A DNA stretch of 6,970 nt from Ilumatobacteraceae bacterium (GTDB taxonomy: Bacteria > Actinomycetota > Acidimicrobiia > Acidimicrobiales > Ilumatobacteraceae): positions 1 to 6,970 of the forward strand of contig SKFX01000152.1 of the NCBI GenBank assembly GCA_007117775.1, written 5' to 3'. The position numbers and the translations under genes were made by a program. Of this stretch, positions 1-6,097 are shown in pieces (the first letter of the stretch is position 1; every line of letters starts with the position of its first letter). A model generated the notes under the pieces. The model saw nothing but the letters and a program-made list of their open reading frames with translations. It ran no database searches and had not been told where the DNA came from.

Positions 1-149
1 ACGGGTTCATAGGCCGCGATCGTGTCGGCCACCAGCGCATGGGCATCGCGTGCTGGGTCCATGAGGTCCCCGTACAGCGAGGCGCGCGCCGGCCAGCACA
101 TGACGGTGCGTTCATGGGGTTCGAACTCGGCGGGCAGTCGCCGTGTCAC
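1..149 (-). CDS. aguA: Agmatine deiminase, N-terminal part (runs off the window edge)
   Basis: This gene is cut by the left edge of the window; only its first 49 codons are visible. Agmatine deiminase hydrolyses agmatine to N-carbamoylputrescine and ammonia in the cytosol. The reading frame opens with GTG at 149-147 and gives an N-terminus with LPAEFEPHERTVMCWPAR at residues 5-22, the typical 'PAE(W/F)EPHE...WP' opening of the peptidyl-arginine-deiminase-like agmatine deiminases, followed by a segment that should form the first helix of the fold. The catalytic residues lie further on and cannot be checked. The GTG overlaps the aguB stop codon as GTGA, and no strong ribosome site precedes it, so translation is probably coupled to aguB. 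The neighbour catalyses the next step, which strongly supports the assignment. Confidence 0.85.
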   Translation of the reverse strand, partial: MTRRLPAEFEPHERTVMCWPARASLYGDLMDPARDAHALVADTIAAYEP

Positions 150-1012
150 GGCTCACCATCGAGGCTCAGCAGCGGGCCGTACAGATCCGGACGACGGTCG
201 CGGAACAGACCCCAGCCGATCCGTTGACGGCGGATCGACTCGAGATCGAAGGTGGCGAACAGCGCCTCAGTGGTGGTGCGATCCGCCTCTGAGATGATGG
301 CACCGGTGTGGTCGGTGATGAACGAGGTCCCATAGAACGTGATCTCGTGGTTCGCGCCGACCTCATGGCCGACACGGTTGGCAGCGATGACCGGGATCAG
401 ATTGGCGCCGGCATGGCCCTGCATGACGCGTCGCCAATGCGCACTCGAATCCCAGTCGGGATCCGGCGGTTCAGAGCCGATGGCCGTCGGATAGCACAGC
501 ACCTCGGCACCCATGAGTGCCATGGCGCGGGCTGCCTCGGGGAACCATTGATCCCAGCAGATCCCGACGCCGATCACCCCATGGTGCGTCCGCCAGACCC
601 GAAAGCCCGTGTCACCGGGGCTGAAGTAGTACTTCTCGGTGTAGCCCGGCCCGTCGGGAAGATGGCTCTTGCGATATTTCCCGAGGATCTCACCATCGGC
701 ATCGATCATGACCACGGTGTTGAACAGCGCGTTGTTCGCCCGCTCATAGATGCTGATGGGAAGTACGACCCCGACTTCGCGCGCCAGTGCGCGCATCGAT
801 TCCACGGTGGGATGTCCCTCGACGGGCAGTGCCCGATCGAGATGGGATGCGATCTGGTCCTTGCAGAAGTACGGCCCTTCGAACAACTCGGGCAGCAGCA
901 CCAGCTGTGCGCCGCGTTCGGCCGCGGACCGCACCAGGTGCTCTGCGGTCGCCAGGTTCTGGTCGCGGTCATCTGACATCGACATCTGCACCGCGCTCAC
1001 CCTCAGTTGCAT
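146..1012 (-). CDS. aguB: N-carbamoylputrescine amidase (nitrilase superfamily)
   Basis: The enzyme hydrolyses N-carbamoylputrescine to putrescine, CO2 and ammonia, the last step of the agmatine route to putrescine. The 288-residue product matches the usual family length of about 280-300. The nitrilase triad is visible: E42 in LLPELFEGPYF, K115 in KYRKSHLPD and C152 in GVGICWDQWFPE. The stretch GPGYTEKYYFSPGD (121-134) and the late AANRVGHE (210-217) are typical of carbamoylputrescine amidases rather than general nitrilases. I chose ATG 1012 because it begins the conserved MxLRVSAVQM opening and has GAGGGA six bases upstream. The frame stays open back to an ATG at 1159, but those extra 49 residues match nothing in the family and have weaker GC bias at third codon positions. 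The gene overlaps aguA by 4 bp and is divergent from pdtaS. Confidence 0.93.
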   Translation of the reverse strand: MQLRVSAVQMSMSDDRDQNLATAEHLVRSAAERGAQLVLLPELFEGPYFCKDQIASHLDRALPVEGHPTVESMRALAREVGVVLPISIYERANNALFNTVVMIDADGEILGKYRKSHLPDGPGYTEKYYFSPGDTGFRVWRTHHGVIGVGICWDQWFPEAARAMALMGAEVLCYPTAIGSEPPDPDWDSSAHWRRVMQGHAGANLIPVIAANRVGHEVGANHEITFYGTSFITDHTGAIISEADRTTTEALFATFDLESIRRQRIGWGLFRDRRPDLYGPLLSLDGEP

Positions 1013-1018
1013 GCCCGA

Positions 1019-1024
1019 TCCCTC
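1019..1024 (-). promoter_or_regulatory. Shine-Dalgarno site of aguB
   Basis: On the minus strand GAGGGA lies six bases before ATG 1012. It fixes the aguB start at the family-conserved methionine rather than at the in-frame ATG codons further upstream (1159, 1153). Confidence 0.6.
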
Positions 1025-1165
1025 ACCATCGCCGATCATCTCCCTCATCGATCCGATGACATCGCAGCTCGACCAGACCGGGCCGAGGTGTGCCTGAGCG
1101 AATGCTAGGCGCGCTGCATCGGGGTCGGTGGCTGAGAGTGTCTGTATCAGCATGTCCACGACCGG

Positions 1166-1171
1166 TACTGT
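1166..1171 (+). promoter_or_regulatory. Putative -10 element of pdtaS (leaderless start)
   Basis: TACTGT fits the actinobacterial TAnnnT -10 pattern and ends six bases before the pdtaS ATG, which would place the transcription start at or next to the start codon. No Shine-Dalgarno is seen before this ATG, in keeping with a leaderless mRNA. No convincing -35 hexamer lies 16-18 bp upstream, so the call rests on the hexamer and its position only. The divergent aguB promoter must also lie in the 165-bp gap 1013-1177; the minus-strand TAGCAT at 1107-1102 is a weak candidate. Confidence 0.4.
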
Positions 1172-1177
1172 GCGGGT

Positions 1178-2719
1178 ATGGCATCACTGGTGGAACTCGC
1201 ACGTGGCCACACCCAGCTGAGCCGCGATGAGGTCGGCCACCTCAACCGTCTGATCGCCGAATGGGGGATGCTGGCAGATTTCTGCTTCAGCGATCTGCTG
1301 CTCTATGTCCCCGTCGAGGACGGCAGGTGGTTGGTGGCGGCCCAGATCCGACCGGCCACCGGCCAGACGATCTATGAGACCGATTGGGTCGGCTCATGGG
1401 CCAATGAGACCGAGACCCCGTTGCTGGGTGGAGCCTTCGACTCCGGAGCGGTGGTCTCAGGTGAGGTGCACGTCGAGGGCCTCACCGATCCGACGACGAT
1501 GGTCGCCATCCCGGTGCGCTGCGGTGAGCGGCCGATCGCGGTGCTGACCCGAGAGGGTGCGCCGTCATCGGCGCGACGTCAGGGTGAACTCGAGCGCACC
1601 TACAACGAGATCTTCGACCGCTTCACCGAGATGATCGTGTCCGGCCGGTTCCCGTTCCCCCAGCGTGTCGGTGATTCGAGTGCTGCACCACGTGTCGGCG
1701 ACGGTGTCATCGTCCTCGATGCCGATGCCAAGGTCCGCTATGTCTCACCGAATGCGAACTCGGCACTGCATCGGGTCGGGATCCAGTCCAGCGCTGTGGG
1801 CATGCGCCTCGCGGAACTCGGCTTCTACGACGGCCCGATCCGCCAGGCCTATGAACGCGGTCTGCCCGTCATCGAGGAATTCGAGCAGGGTGGCGACCTG
1901 ACCCTGCTGTGCCGTTGTGTGCCGATCGTCGCCGGCGAGTCCGGCGACGGTGCCCCGGGAGCATCGGGGACATCGTCTGGGCGAGTGGCCGGTGCGGTGC
2001 TGTTGGTGCGCGATGTGACCGAGTTGCGCAAACGGGACCGGTTGCTGATGTCCAAGGACGCGACCATCCGCGAGATCCATCACCGGGTCAAGAACAACCT
2101 CCAGACCATCTCGTCGCTGCTTCGGCTCCAAGCGCGCCGACTCACCAGCCCCGAAGCCAAAGCGGCGGTGTCTGAGTCGGTTCGACGGATCCGCACCATC
2201 GCGCTGGTGCACGAATCGCTGTCGCGCGAACCCGGCGATGATGTCACCTTCATCGAGATCGTCAGACCGCTGCTGCGCCTCGCCGAGGAGGGCCTGCAGT
2301 CGCCGGATCGTCCCGTGGAGTTCACCGTGCAGGGTGACGGAGGCCGGATCCCGGCCTCGATCGCGACGCCGCTGTCGGTGGTGTTGACCGAGTTGCTGCA
2401 GAACGCCGTCGACCACGGGTTCGCCGAGGGGTCCGGTGGCGCTCGGGTGGTGGTGCGTCTGATCGCAGAGGACTCCTCATTGCGGGTGCAGGTCATCGAC
2501 GACGGTGCCGGGGTCGATCGCGACTTCGATCTTGACTCGGCCACCGGGCTCGGCCTGTCGATCGTGCGAACCCTCGTGACCACCGAGTTGAACGGCAGGA
2601 TCGAGATCCGGCCGGCGACCGCCGAGGAACTCGCAACCGCCGGCCTCTCGACGATGTTGCCTGATGGCGGGGACACCGGGACGATGGTCGACCTCAGCGT
2701 GCCGACCAAACTCGAGTGA
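1178..2719 (+). CDS. pdtaS: PdtaS-type cytosolic sensor histidine kinase (GAF-PAS-HisKA_2-HATPase)
   Basis: The 513-residue protein resembles M. tuberculosis PdtaS along its whole length. A GAF domain of the PdtaS type covers about 1-155, a PAS domain about 175-285, the HisKA_2 dimerisation domain about 290-370 and the HATPase about 395-510. The phospho-acceptor motif REIHHRVKNNLQ (298-309) offers H301/H302, H302 being the expected site. The N box is around N409 (ELLQNAVDHG), the G1 box is DDGAG (441-445) and the G2 box is GLGLSIV (457-463). There are no membrane segments, so it acts in the cytosol. Its usual partner is the ANTAR-domain antiterminator PdtaR, which is not encoded here. Two low-complexity insertions relative to my recollection of the mycobacterial protein lie at about 253-269 (Gly/Ser-rich) and 481-500. 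V53 and I57 occupy the places of the mycobacterial sensor cysteines. mscS follows after 79 bp on the same strand. Confidence 0.92.
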   Translation: MASLVELARGHTQLSRDEVGHLNRLIAEWGMLADFCFSDLLLYVPVEDGRWLVAAQIRPATGQTIYETDWVGSWANETETPLLGGAFDSGAVVSGEVHVEGLTDPTTMVAIPVRCGERPIAVLTREGAPSSARRQGELERTYNEIFDRFTEMIVSGRFPFPQRVGDSSAAPRVGDGVIVLDADAKVRYVSPNANSALHRVGIQSSAVGMRLAELGFYDGPIRQAYERGLPVIEEFEQGGDLTLLCRCVPIVAGESGDGAPGASGTSSGRVAGAVLLVRDVTELRKRDRLLMSKDATIREIHHRVKNNLQTISSLLRLQARRLTSPEAKAAVSESVRRIRTIALVHESLSREPGDDVTFIEIVRPLLRLAEEGLQSPDRPVEFTVQGDGGRIPASIATPLSVVLTELLQNAVDHGFAEGSGGARVVVRLIAEDSSLRVQVIDDGAGVDRDFDLDSATGLGLSIVRTLVTTELNGRIEIRPATAEELATAGLSTMLPDGGDTGTMVDLSVPTKLE

Positions 2720-2798
2720 TGATGACCGGCCCGTTCGTTGCGAGGACCGACCGCTCGTCTGCGCTGTGTGGACCCGGCAGGTGCGACACACTGGTTCC

Positions 2799-3842
2799 AT
2801 GAACGCTCTCATACAGATCGCGATCTCGGCTGGCTCGAGCCACGGTGGAATCTTCGCACTGGGCACCGATGAGGATCAGGATTCCGGTGGGGTGGTGACG
2901 TGGTTGGGTGATGCCGTCGAGGAGAACCATCGACTCGTCACGGTGCCACTGTTGATCATCACGGTGGTCATCGTTGCGTGGGTGGCAACACGGATCAGCC
3001 GGGTGATCATTCACCGCATCGTGTCGCGGTTATCGGCGCGCGATCTCGCAGCGGCCAGTGGCTCGGGTCGGGCACCGAACCTGTGGCGCACACGCGCTCG
3101 TCGAACCACCGCCGCTGAGACCTATGAGGTCACCGAGCGCCGGCGCGCCATGCGCGTCGATGCCGCGGCGCGCATGGTCAATCATCTGGTGTCATTGGTG
3201 ATCTGGCTGGTGGCGCTGATCGCGCTGTTCACCCTGCTCGATATCGATGCGGCCTATTTCTTGAGCAGTGCCGGGTTCCTCGGCGCAGCGGCGGCCTTCG
3301 GTGGCCAGCACAAGGTCAACGACTACCTCACCGGGCTCTCGGTGCTGTTCGAGGACCGCTACGGGGTGGGTGATCTGGTCGAGTTCGCCACCGCATCGGG
3401 TGACAATGTCGAAGCGGTCGTGGACCAGATCGGCCTGTTCAGCACCCGGTTGCGAGATGCCCAGAGCACCCTGCATATGCCCAATGCCGCACTCGCCCAG
3501 GTCCGCAACATCTCCCAGGAGCCCTCCACCGCGATCATCAAGGTCCGCACCGGCGGCCAGGAACCCGACAAGGTCGTCGATGCCGTCAAGGGCCTGGCTG
3601 GGACATCGGATCTCACCCGGGTCGTGTTCCTCGGCGATCTCATCAGCGATCAGCCCTCGACCGGTGAGGTCGAGATCGGTGTGCACACCCTCAAACCGCT
3701 GGATCGACAGGCGCTCGAGACCCTGGCTCGGCGTGCCGAAGAGCAACTGATGGCCGATGCGGTGAGCGATGCCGCCGGCGAAGACGACGGACCCGGGTCG
3801 CCCGACGGCTCTCAGACGGATCGACCTCGCCCCTCGACGTGA
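2799..3842 (+). CDS. MscS-family mechanosensitive ion channel
   Basis: The 347-residue protein is predicted to be a small inner-membrane channel that opens under membrane tension to release solutes on osmotic downshock. Hydrophobic segments are visible at about 46-70 and 128-148, followed by the pore-lining helix at about 152-182 with small residues (SSAGFLGAAAAFGGQ) and a conserved asparagine (N174) and glycine (G179). The MscS beta-domain follows at about 185-245, with RYGVGD and the motif STLHMPNA...VRNIS, then a mixed alpha/beta domain to about 318. The tail from about 319 is acidic, then Pro/Ser/Asp-rich and probably disordered. ATG 2799 is chosen because the frame extended back to 2664 overlaps pdtaS and has no channel-like sequence. 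No Shine-Dalgarno is evident; CACACT ends six bases before the ATG and could be a poor -10. It may also be co-transcribed with pdtaS. Confidence 0.88.
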   Translation: MNALIQIAISAGSSHGGIFALGTDEDQDSGGVVTWLGDAVEENHRLVTVPLLIITVVIVAWVATRISRVIIHRIVSRLSARDLAAASGSGRAPNLWRTRARRTTAAETYEVTERRRAMRVDAAARMVNHLVSLVIWLVALIALFTLLDIDAAYFLSSAGFLGAAAAFGGQHKVNDYLTGLSVLFEDRYGVGDLVEFATASGDNVEAVVDQIGLFSTRLRDAQSTLHMPNAALAQVRNISQEPSTAIIKVRTGGQEPDKVVDAVKGLAGTSDLTRVVFLGDLISDQPSTGEVEIGVHTLKPLDRQALETLARRAEEQLMADAVSDAAGEDDGPGSPDGSQTDRPRPST

Positions 3843-3871
3843 GCGGCGTTCGGGTCCCAGCGCGCCGAAGG

Positions 3872-4165
3872 TCAGCCCGCGGCGCGTTGTGCCGCAGCGC
3901 GGCGGCGACGAATGGTGCGACGCTCGTCTTCGGAGAGCCCACCCCAGATGCCTGAGTCCTGGTTGGTGTCGAGGGCGAACTCGAGGCATTCGTTGGTCAC
4001 CGGGCATTCCCCGCAGACCTCTTTGGCCCGATCGATCTGATCGAGGGCCACCCCGGTGGTGCCGACGGGGAAGAACAGTTCAGGGTCGGTTTCTCTGCAG
4101 AGCGCATGATCTCGCCAGAGATCTTCGGGTTCGTTGCGGATGGCTCTGGAGGCAAGGATCGACAC
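3872..4165 (-). CDS. whiB1: WhiB1-like [4Fe-4S] transcriptional regulator
   Basis: WhiB proteins carry a nitric-oxide- and oxygen-sensitive [4Fe-4S] cluster and act with the primary sigma factor; WhiB1 is essential in mycobacteria. The 97-residue product has the four cluster cysteines C23, C51, C54 and C60 (C-x27-C-x2-C-x5-C), the turn motif GIWGG at 72-76 and a basic C-terminal DNA-binding tail with RRRR (86-89). The stretches DPELFFPVG (28-35 region) and CPVTNECL with NQDSGIWGG resemble WhiB1 more than WhiB2 or WhiB7. I chose GTG 4165 because GAGGAG lies seven bases upstream; the frame is open back to an ATG at 4291, but that extension would contain the promoter and unrelated residues. It converges with mscS (29-bp gap) and diverges from glpQ. 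Family is certain; the '1' subgroup is likely rather than proven. Confidence 0.93.
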   Translation of the reverse strand: MSILASRAIRNEPEDLWRDHALCRETDPELFFPVGTTGVALDQIDRAKEVCGECPVTNECLEFALDTNQDSGIWGGLSEDERRTIRRRRAAAQRAAG

Positions 4166-4172
4166 GTGGAGG

Positions 4173-4178
4173 CTCCTC
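4173..4178 (-). promoter_or_regulatory. Shine-Dalgarno site of whiB1
   Basis: On the minus strand GAGGAG ends seven bases before GTG 4165. It is the strongest ribosome site in the window and decides the whiB1 start in favour of a 97-residue protein over a 139-residue one. Confidence 0.75.
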
Positions 4179-4217
4179 GAAGCGATGGATGGTCTGGGGG
4201 TGTCCGGCGACGGCGAC

Positions 4218-4246
4218 ACGCTACGAGGTTGTCTGCGGATTGACAA
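4218..4246 (-). promoter_or_regulatory. Putative whiB1 promoter (TTGTCA-N17-TAGCGT)
   Basis: On the minus strand a -35 TTGTCA (4246-4241, five of six matches to TTGACA) is separated by exactly 17 bp from a -10 TAGCGT (4223-4218). Transcription would start near 4211 and give a 5' leader of about 45 nt that contains the GAGGAG ribosome site. The element sits well inside the 156-bp gap between whiB1 and glpQ. Confidence 0.6.
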
Positions 4247-4261
4247 CGGCCAGCGACAACG
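4228..4261. repeat. Dyad GTTGTC-N8-GACAAC plus a direct copy, over the whiB1 promoter
   Basis: GTTGTC at 4228-4233 and GACAAC at 4242-4247 form a perfect six-base inverted repeat with an 8-bp gap. GACAACG recurs at 4255-4261, exactly 13 bp after the copy at 4242-4248. The dyad covers the -35 hexamer and most of the spacer of the proposed whiB1 promoter, the usual position of a repressor operator. The third copy lies upstream of the -35. The binding protein is unknown; the sequence does not resemble a CRP site. Confidence 0.45.
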
Positions 4262-4284
4262 AAATGACCGGAAGGTGAACGAGC

Positions 4285-4313
4285 GGGACACCGGCGCCGC
4301 GAACCGCTACCGT
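4285..4313 (+). promoter_or_regulatory. Putative glpQ promoter (GGGACA-N17-TACCGT), leaderless
   Basis: A -35-like GGGACA (4285-4290, four of six matches to TTGACA) stands exactly 17 bp before TACCGT (4308-4313), a TAnnnT -10. The hexamer ends eight bases before the GTG start at 4322, so the mRNA would begin at or very near the start codon. This explains the missing Shine-Dalgarno and supports that GTG. Confidence 0.55.
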
Positions 4314-4321
4314 CGCTGGCT

Positions 4322-5101
4322 GTGGAACCCCCTGCATCTCACCGCTCCGACCCGACCGCTCAGGTCGCCACGCCGGCGGTGATCGCCCACCGCGGTGCGT
4401 CGGGCCACGTACGTGAGAACACCGTGGAGGCTTTCGAGTTGGCTGTCGAACTCGGTGCTGACGGGATCGAATTCGATGTGCGGCGCACTGCGGACCACCA
4501 CCTCGTGGTCCACCACGATCCTGGGATCGACGGGTACGGCCTGATCTGCGACCTGCGGCTCGAACAGCTGCCCGACCATGTTCCGACGCTCGCGGTGGCG
4601 CTGGTGGCATGTCGTGGGGCGTGGGTGAACGTCGAGATCAAGAACATGGCCATCGAGCCCGGTCACGACCCTTCGGACGCGATGGCCCGGTCGGTGCTCG
4701 AGGTGCTCGATCAGGTGGCGCTCGAGCTTCCGCCACGGCCGGTGCTCGGTGGGGAGGCCATCGTCATCTCATCGTTCGACCGCCTCACCCTGCGCCAGAT
4801 CCGTGAACTGGCTCCGGCGATGACGACCGCGCTGCTCGTCGCCGAGGTGGATGACGATGTGATCGCCAGCTGTCATCGCAATGGCCACCGGTTCGTCCAC
4901 CCGTGGCTCGATGTCTTGGATCGCGCCGGTGTGGCGGCGGTGGCCGAAGCGGGACTGGGCTGCAATGTGTGGACATGCAACGATGTCGAGTCGATGACCC
5001 AGCTGATCGGCTGGGGTGTCGACGGGATCATCACCGACTATCCCGATCTGGCCCGATCGGTACTCGATGGGGCATCGCCCGACGACTCCTCAGATCCCTG
5101 A
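4322..5101 (+). CDS. glpQ: Glycerophosphodiester phosphodiesterase (GDPD family, cytosolic type)
   Basis: The enzyme hydrolyses deacylated phospholipid headgroups (glycerophosphodiesters) to sn-glycerol 3-phosphate and an alcohol. The 259-residue protein shows the GDPD TIM-barrel signature: AHRGASG (22-28) with H23 and R24, RENT (31-34), the metal ligands E50 and D52 in GIEFDVRRT, the second catalytic histidine H65 in VVHHDP, VEIK (104-107) with E105 and K107, and the late NVWTCND (215-221) and GVDGIITDYPD (232-242). No signal peptide is present, so it resembles UgpQ-like cytosolic enzymes more than periplasmic GlpQ; the symbol is by family only. Length is normal. The start is GTG 4322, supported by the promoter spacing. 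The last 18 or so residues lie beyond the conserved fold and overlap the antisense 3' end of the lipid kinase gene by 64 bp. Confidence 0.9.
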   Translation: MEPPASHRSDPTAQVATPAVIAHRGASGHVRENTVEAFELAVELGADGIEFDVRRTADHHLVVHHDPGIDGYGLICDLRLEQLPDHVPTLAVALVACRGAWVNVEIKNMAIEPGHDPSDAMARSVLEVLDQVALELPPRPVLGGEAIVISSFDRLTLRQIRELAPAMTTALLVAEVDDDVIASCHRNGHRFVHPWLDVLDRAGVAAVAEAGLGCNVWTCNDVESMTQLIGWGVDGIITDYPDLARSVLDGASPDDSSDP

Positions 5102-6039
5102 GGTCCGGGCCGCAGGAGTCGCACCGCATCGGGGGCGTGGCTGAACTCGAGTGCGCCGGTGTCGCCGAGGTGGTCACCGTCGAGCTGATAGGGGACCGGG
5201 GTCTCGGCACGGATCTCGACGCGGTCCAGATCGATCCACTCGCTGAGATGATCACCGCCGCCGAGGCCGTTGCCGCGCAGCGCCGCTGTGACGGTGGCCA
5301 GCAGCGCTCGAGCATCGAGGTCATGGAAGCAGATCGCCACCAATCCGCGATCGAGGGCCGCATCGGTCGAGACCGACAGCGGTCGATTCCCGAGGTAGGT
5401 GTACGGATCGGTGTTGAGGACCACACAGAAACAACCGCGTCCCGCTCCGACCTCGAGCCCGTCGCGTCGGGCGCTGACCTCGAAGGTGACCGGATCGCGC
5501 CGATAGGAGCGAACCCAGGTGCTGACCGCAGCATTGATGAACAGCGGATGTCCCAGCCAGCGCTTCATCGCACCGGCCCGCTCGACGCGCTCCACCACCG
5601 CCGCGTCGTAACCCACGCCGGTATGGAAGCAGAAATAACGGCCGTTGACCCGACCGAGGCCGATGGGGGCCAGAGTGGCCGGATCATCGGCTGCGGCGTC
5701 GAGGCCCGAGGCGATGAGGCCGGCTGCGGCCACCGGATCGTTGGGCAGGCCGATGGTGCGGGCGAACACGTTGGTGGATCCGCCCGGGATGATCCCGAGG
5801 GCGGTCTCGGTGTCAGCGAGGCCGTTGGCGACCTCGTTGAGGGTGCCGTCACCCCCGAACGCGATCACCGCATCGAGGCCACGGCGTGCCGCGTCTCGGG
5901 CGAACCGGGTGGCATGGCCGCGCCGGCTGGTCTCGACCAGGCGGACCTCGTGGTGACGCGACAGCTCGCGGTGCACCACCACGGTAGTGCGCGCCGTCAC
6001 CGAGGACGCGAAGGAGTTGACCACCAACAGGACCTGCAA
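5038..6039 (-). CDS. DAGK-family lipid kinase (diacylglycerol/YegS type)
   Basis: Members phosphorylate diacylglycerol or related lipids with ATP, recycling diacylglycerol to phosphatidic acid at the membrane face. The 333-residue product has the nucleotide-binding GGDGT (62-66), IPGGSTNVFAR (84-94), GVGYDA (141-146) in the second domain and the late metal-site region QLDGDHLGDT (285-294). There are no membrane helices. The usual N-terminal NPxSG is replaced by NSFAS (8-12), as I recall for the Rv3218-like actinobacterial group, which could mark a different substrate. The start is TTG 6039, which opens the first beta strand (QVLLVVNS) and has an extended -10 directly upstream; no better ATG or GTG precedes it. 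The hydrophilic tail after about residue 310 lies beyond the fold and is encoded partly within the overlap with glpQ. It is divergent from etfB. Substrate unknown. Confidence 0.88.
   Translation of the reverse strand: MQVLLVVNSFASSVTARTTVVVHRELSRHHEVRLVETSRRGHATRFARDAARRGLDAVIAFGGDGTLNEVANGLADTETALGIIPGGSTNVFARTIGLPNDPVAAAGLIASGLDAAADDPATLAPIGLGRVNGRYFCFHTGVGYDAAVVERVERAGAMKRWLGHPLFINAAVSTWVRSYRRDPVTFEVSARRDGLEVGAGRGCFCVVLNTDPYTYLGNRPLSVSTDAALDRGLVAICFHDLDARALLATVTAALRGNGLGGGDHLSEWIDLDRVEIRAETPVPYQLDGDHLGDTGALEFSHAPDAVRLLRPGPQGSEESSGDAPSSTDRARSG
5083..5121. repeat. Nested inverted repeats at the glpQ stop codon
   Basis: CGACTCCT (5083-5090) pairs perfectly with AGGAGTCG (5114-5121), enclosing 23 nt. 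A second perfect hairpin, CCTCAG-ATCC-CTGAGG (5088-5103), shares three bases with the first left arm and includes the glpQ TGA at 5099-5101. The two full stems exclude each other. No T-run follows on the plus strand. The position suits a transcript end for glpQ, but for the opposing kinase gene it falls inside the reading frame, so it cannot be a simple terminator there. Confidence 0.45.
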
Positions 6040-6046
6040 GAGGCGA

Positions 6047-6055
6047 AACCTACCA
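6047..6055 (-). promoter_or_regulatory. Putative extended -10 of the lipid kinase gene (leaderless)
   Basis: On the minus strand TGGTAGGTT joins a TGn extension to the TAnnnT hexamer TAGGTT (6052-6047), which ends seven bases before the TTG start at 6039. No good -35 is seen, as is usual for extended -10 promoters. No Shine-Dalgarno precedes the TTG, in keeping with a leaderless mRNA. Confidence 0.45.
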
Positions 6056-6097
6056 GTGCGAGCATCTCAGGGGCATCGGGGTCATCGGTCACATGGC

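Noticed and set aside
308..976. 222-codon plus-strand open frame
   Set aside because: It is the antisense shadow of aguB, whose catalytic triad is intact.
1745..2709. Long minus-strand open frames across pdtaS
   Set aside because: They have no domain-like content and lie opposite a complete kinase gene.
1178..2719. pdtaS with mscS as a membrane-tension sensing pair
   Set aside because: The only support is adjacency; the kinase has its own sensor domains and no membrane segment.
2766..2791. GTGTG-N16-CACAC near the mscS start, CRP-like at first glance
   Set aside because: The gap is far too long for a CRP site (TGTGA-N6-TCACA) and the arms are only five bases.
2664..2798. N-terminal extension of mscS overlapping pdtaS
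   Set aside because: The extension overlaps the end of pdtaS in another frame and shows no hydrophobic or family-like sequence; ATG 2799 fits the channel family.
3844..3869. Possible bidirectional terminator between mscS and whiB1 (CGGCG/CGCCG, or TTCGG/CCGAA)
   Set aside because: Both stems are only five bases with loops of 11-14 nt, compete with each other and lack a T-run; expected by chance in GC-rich DNA.
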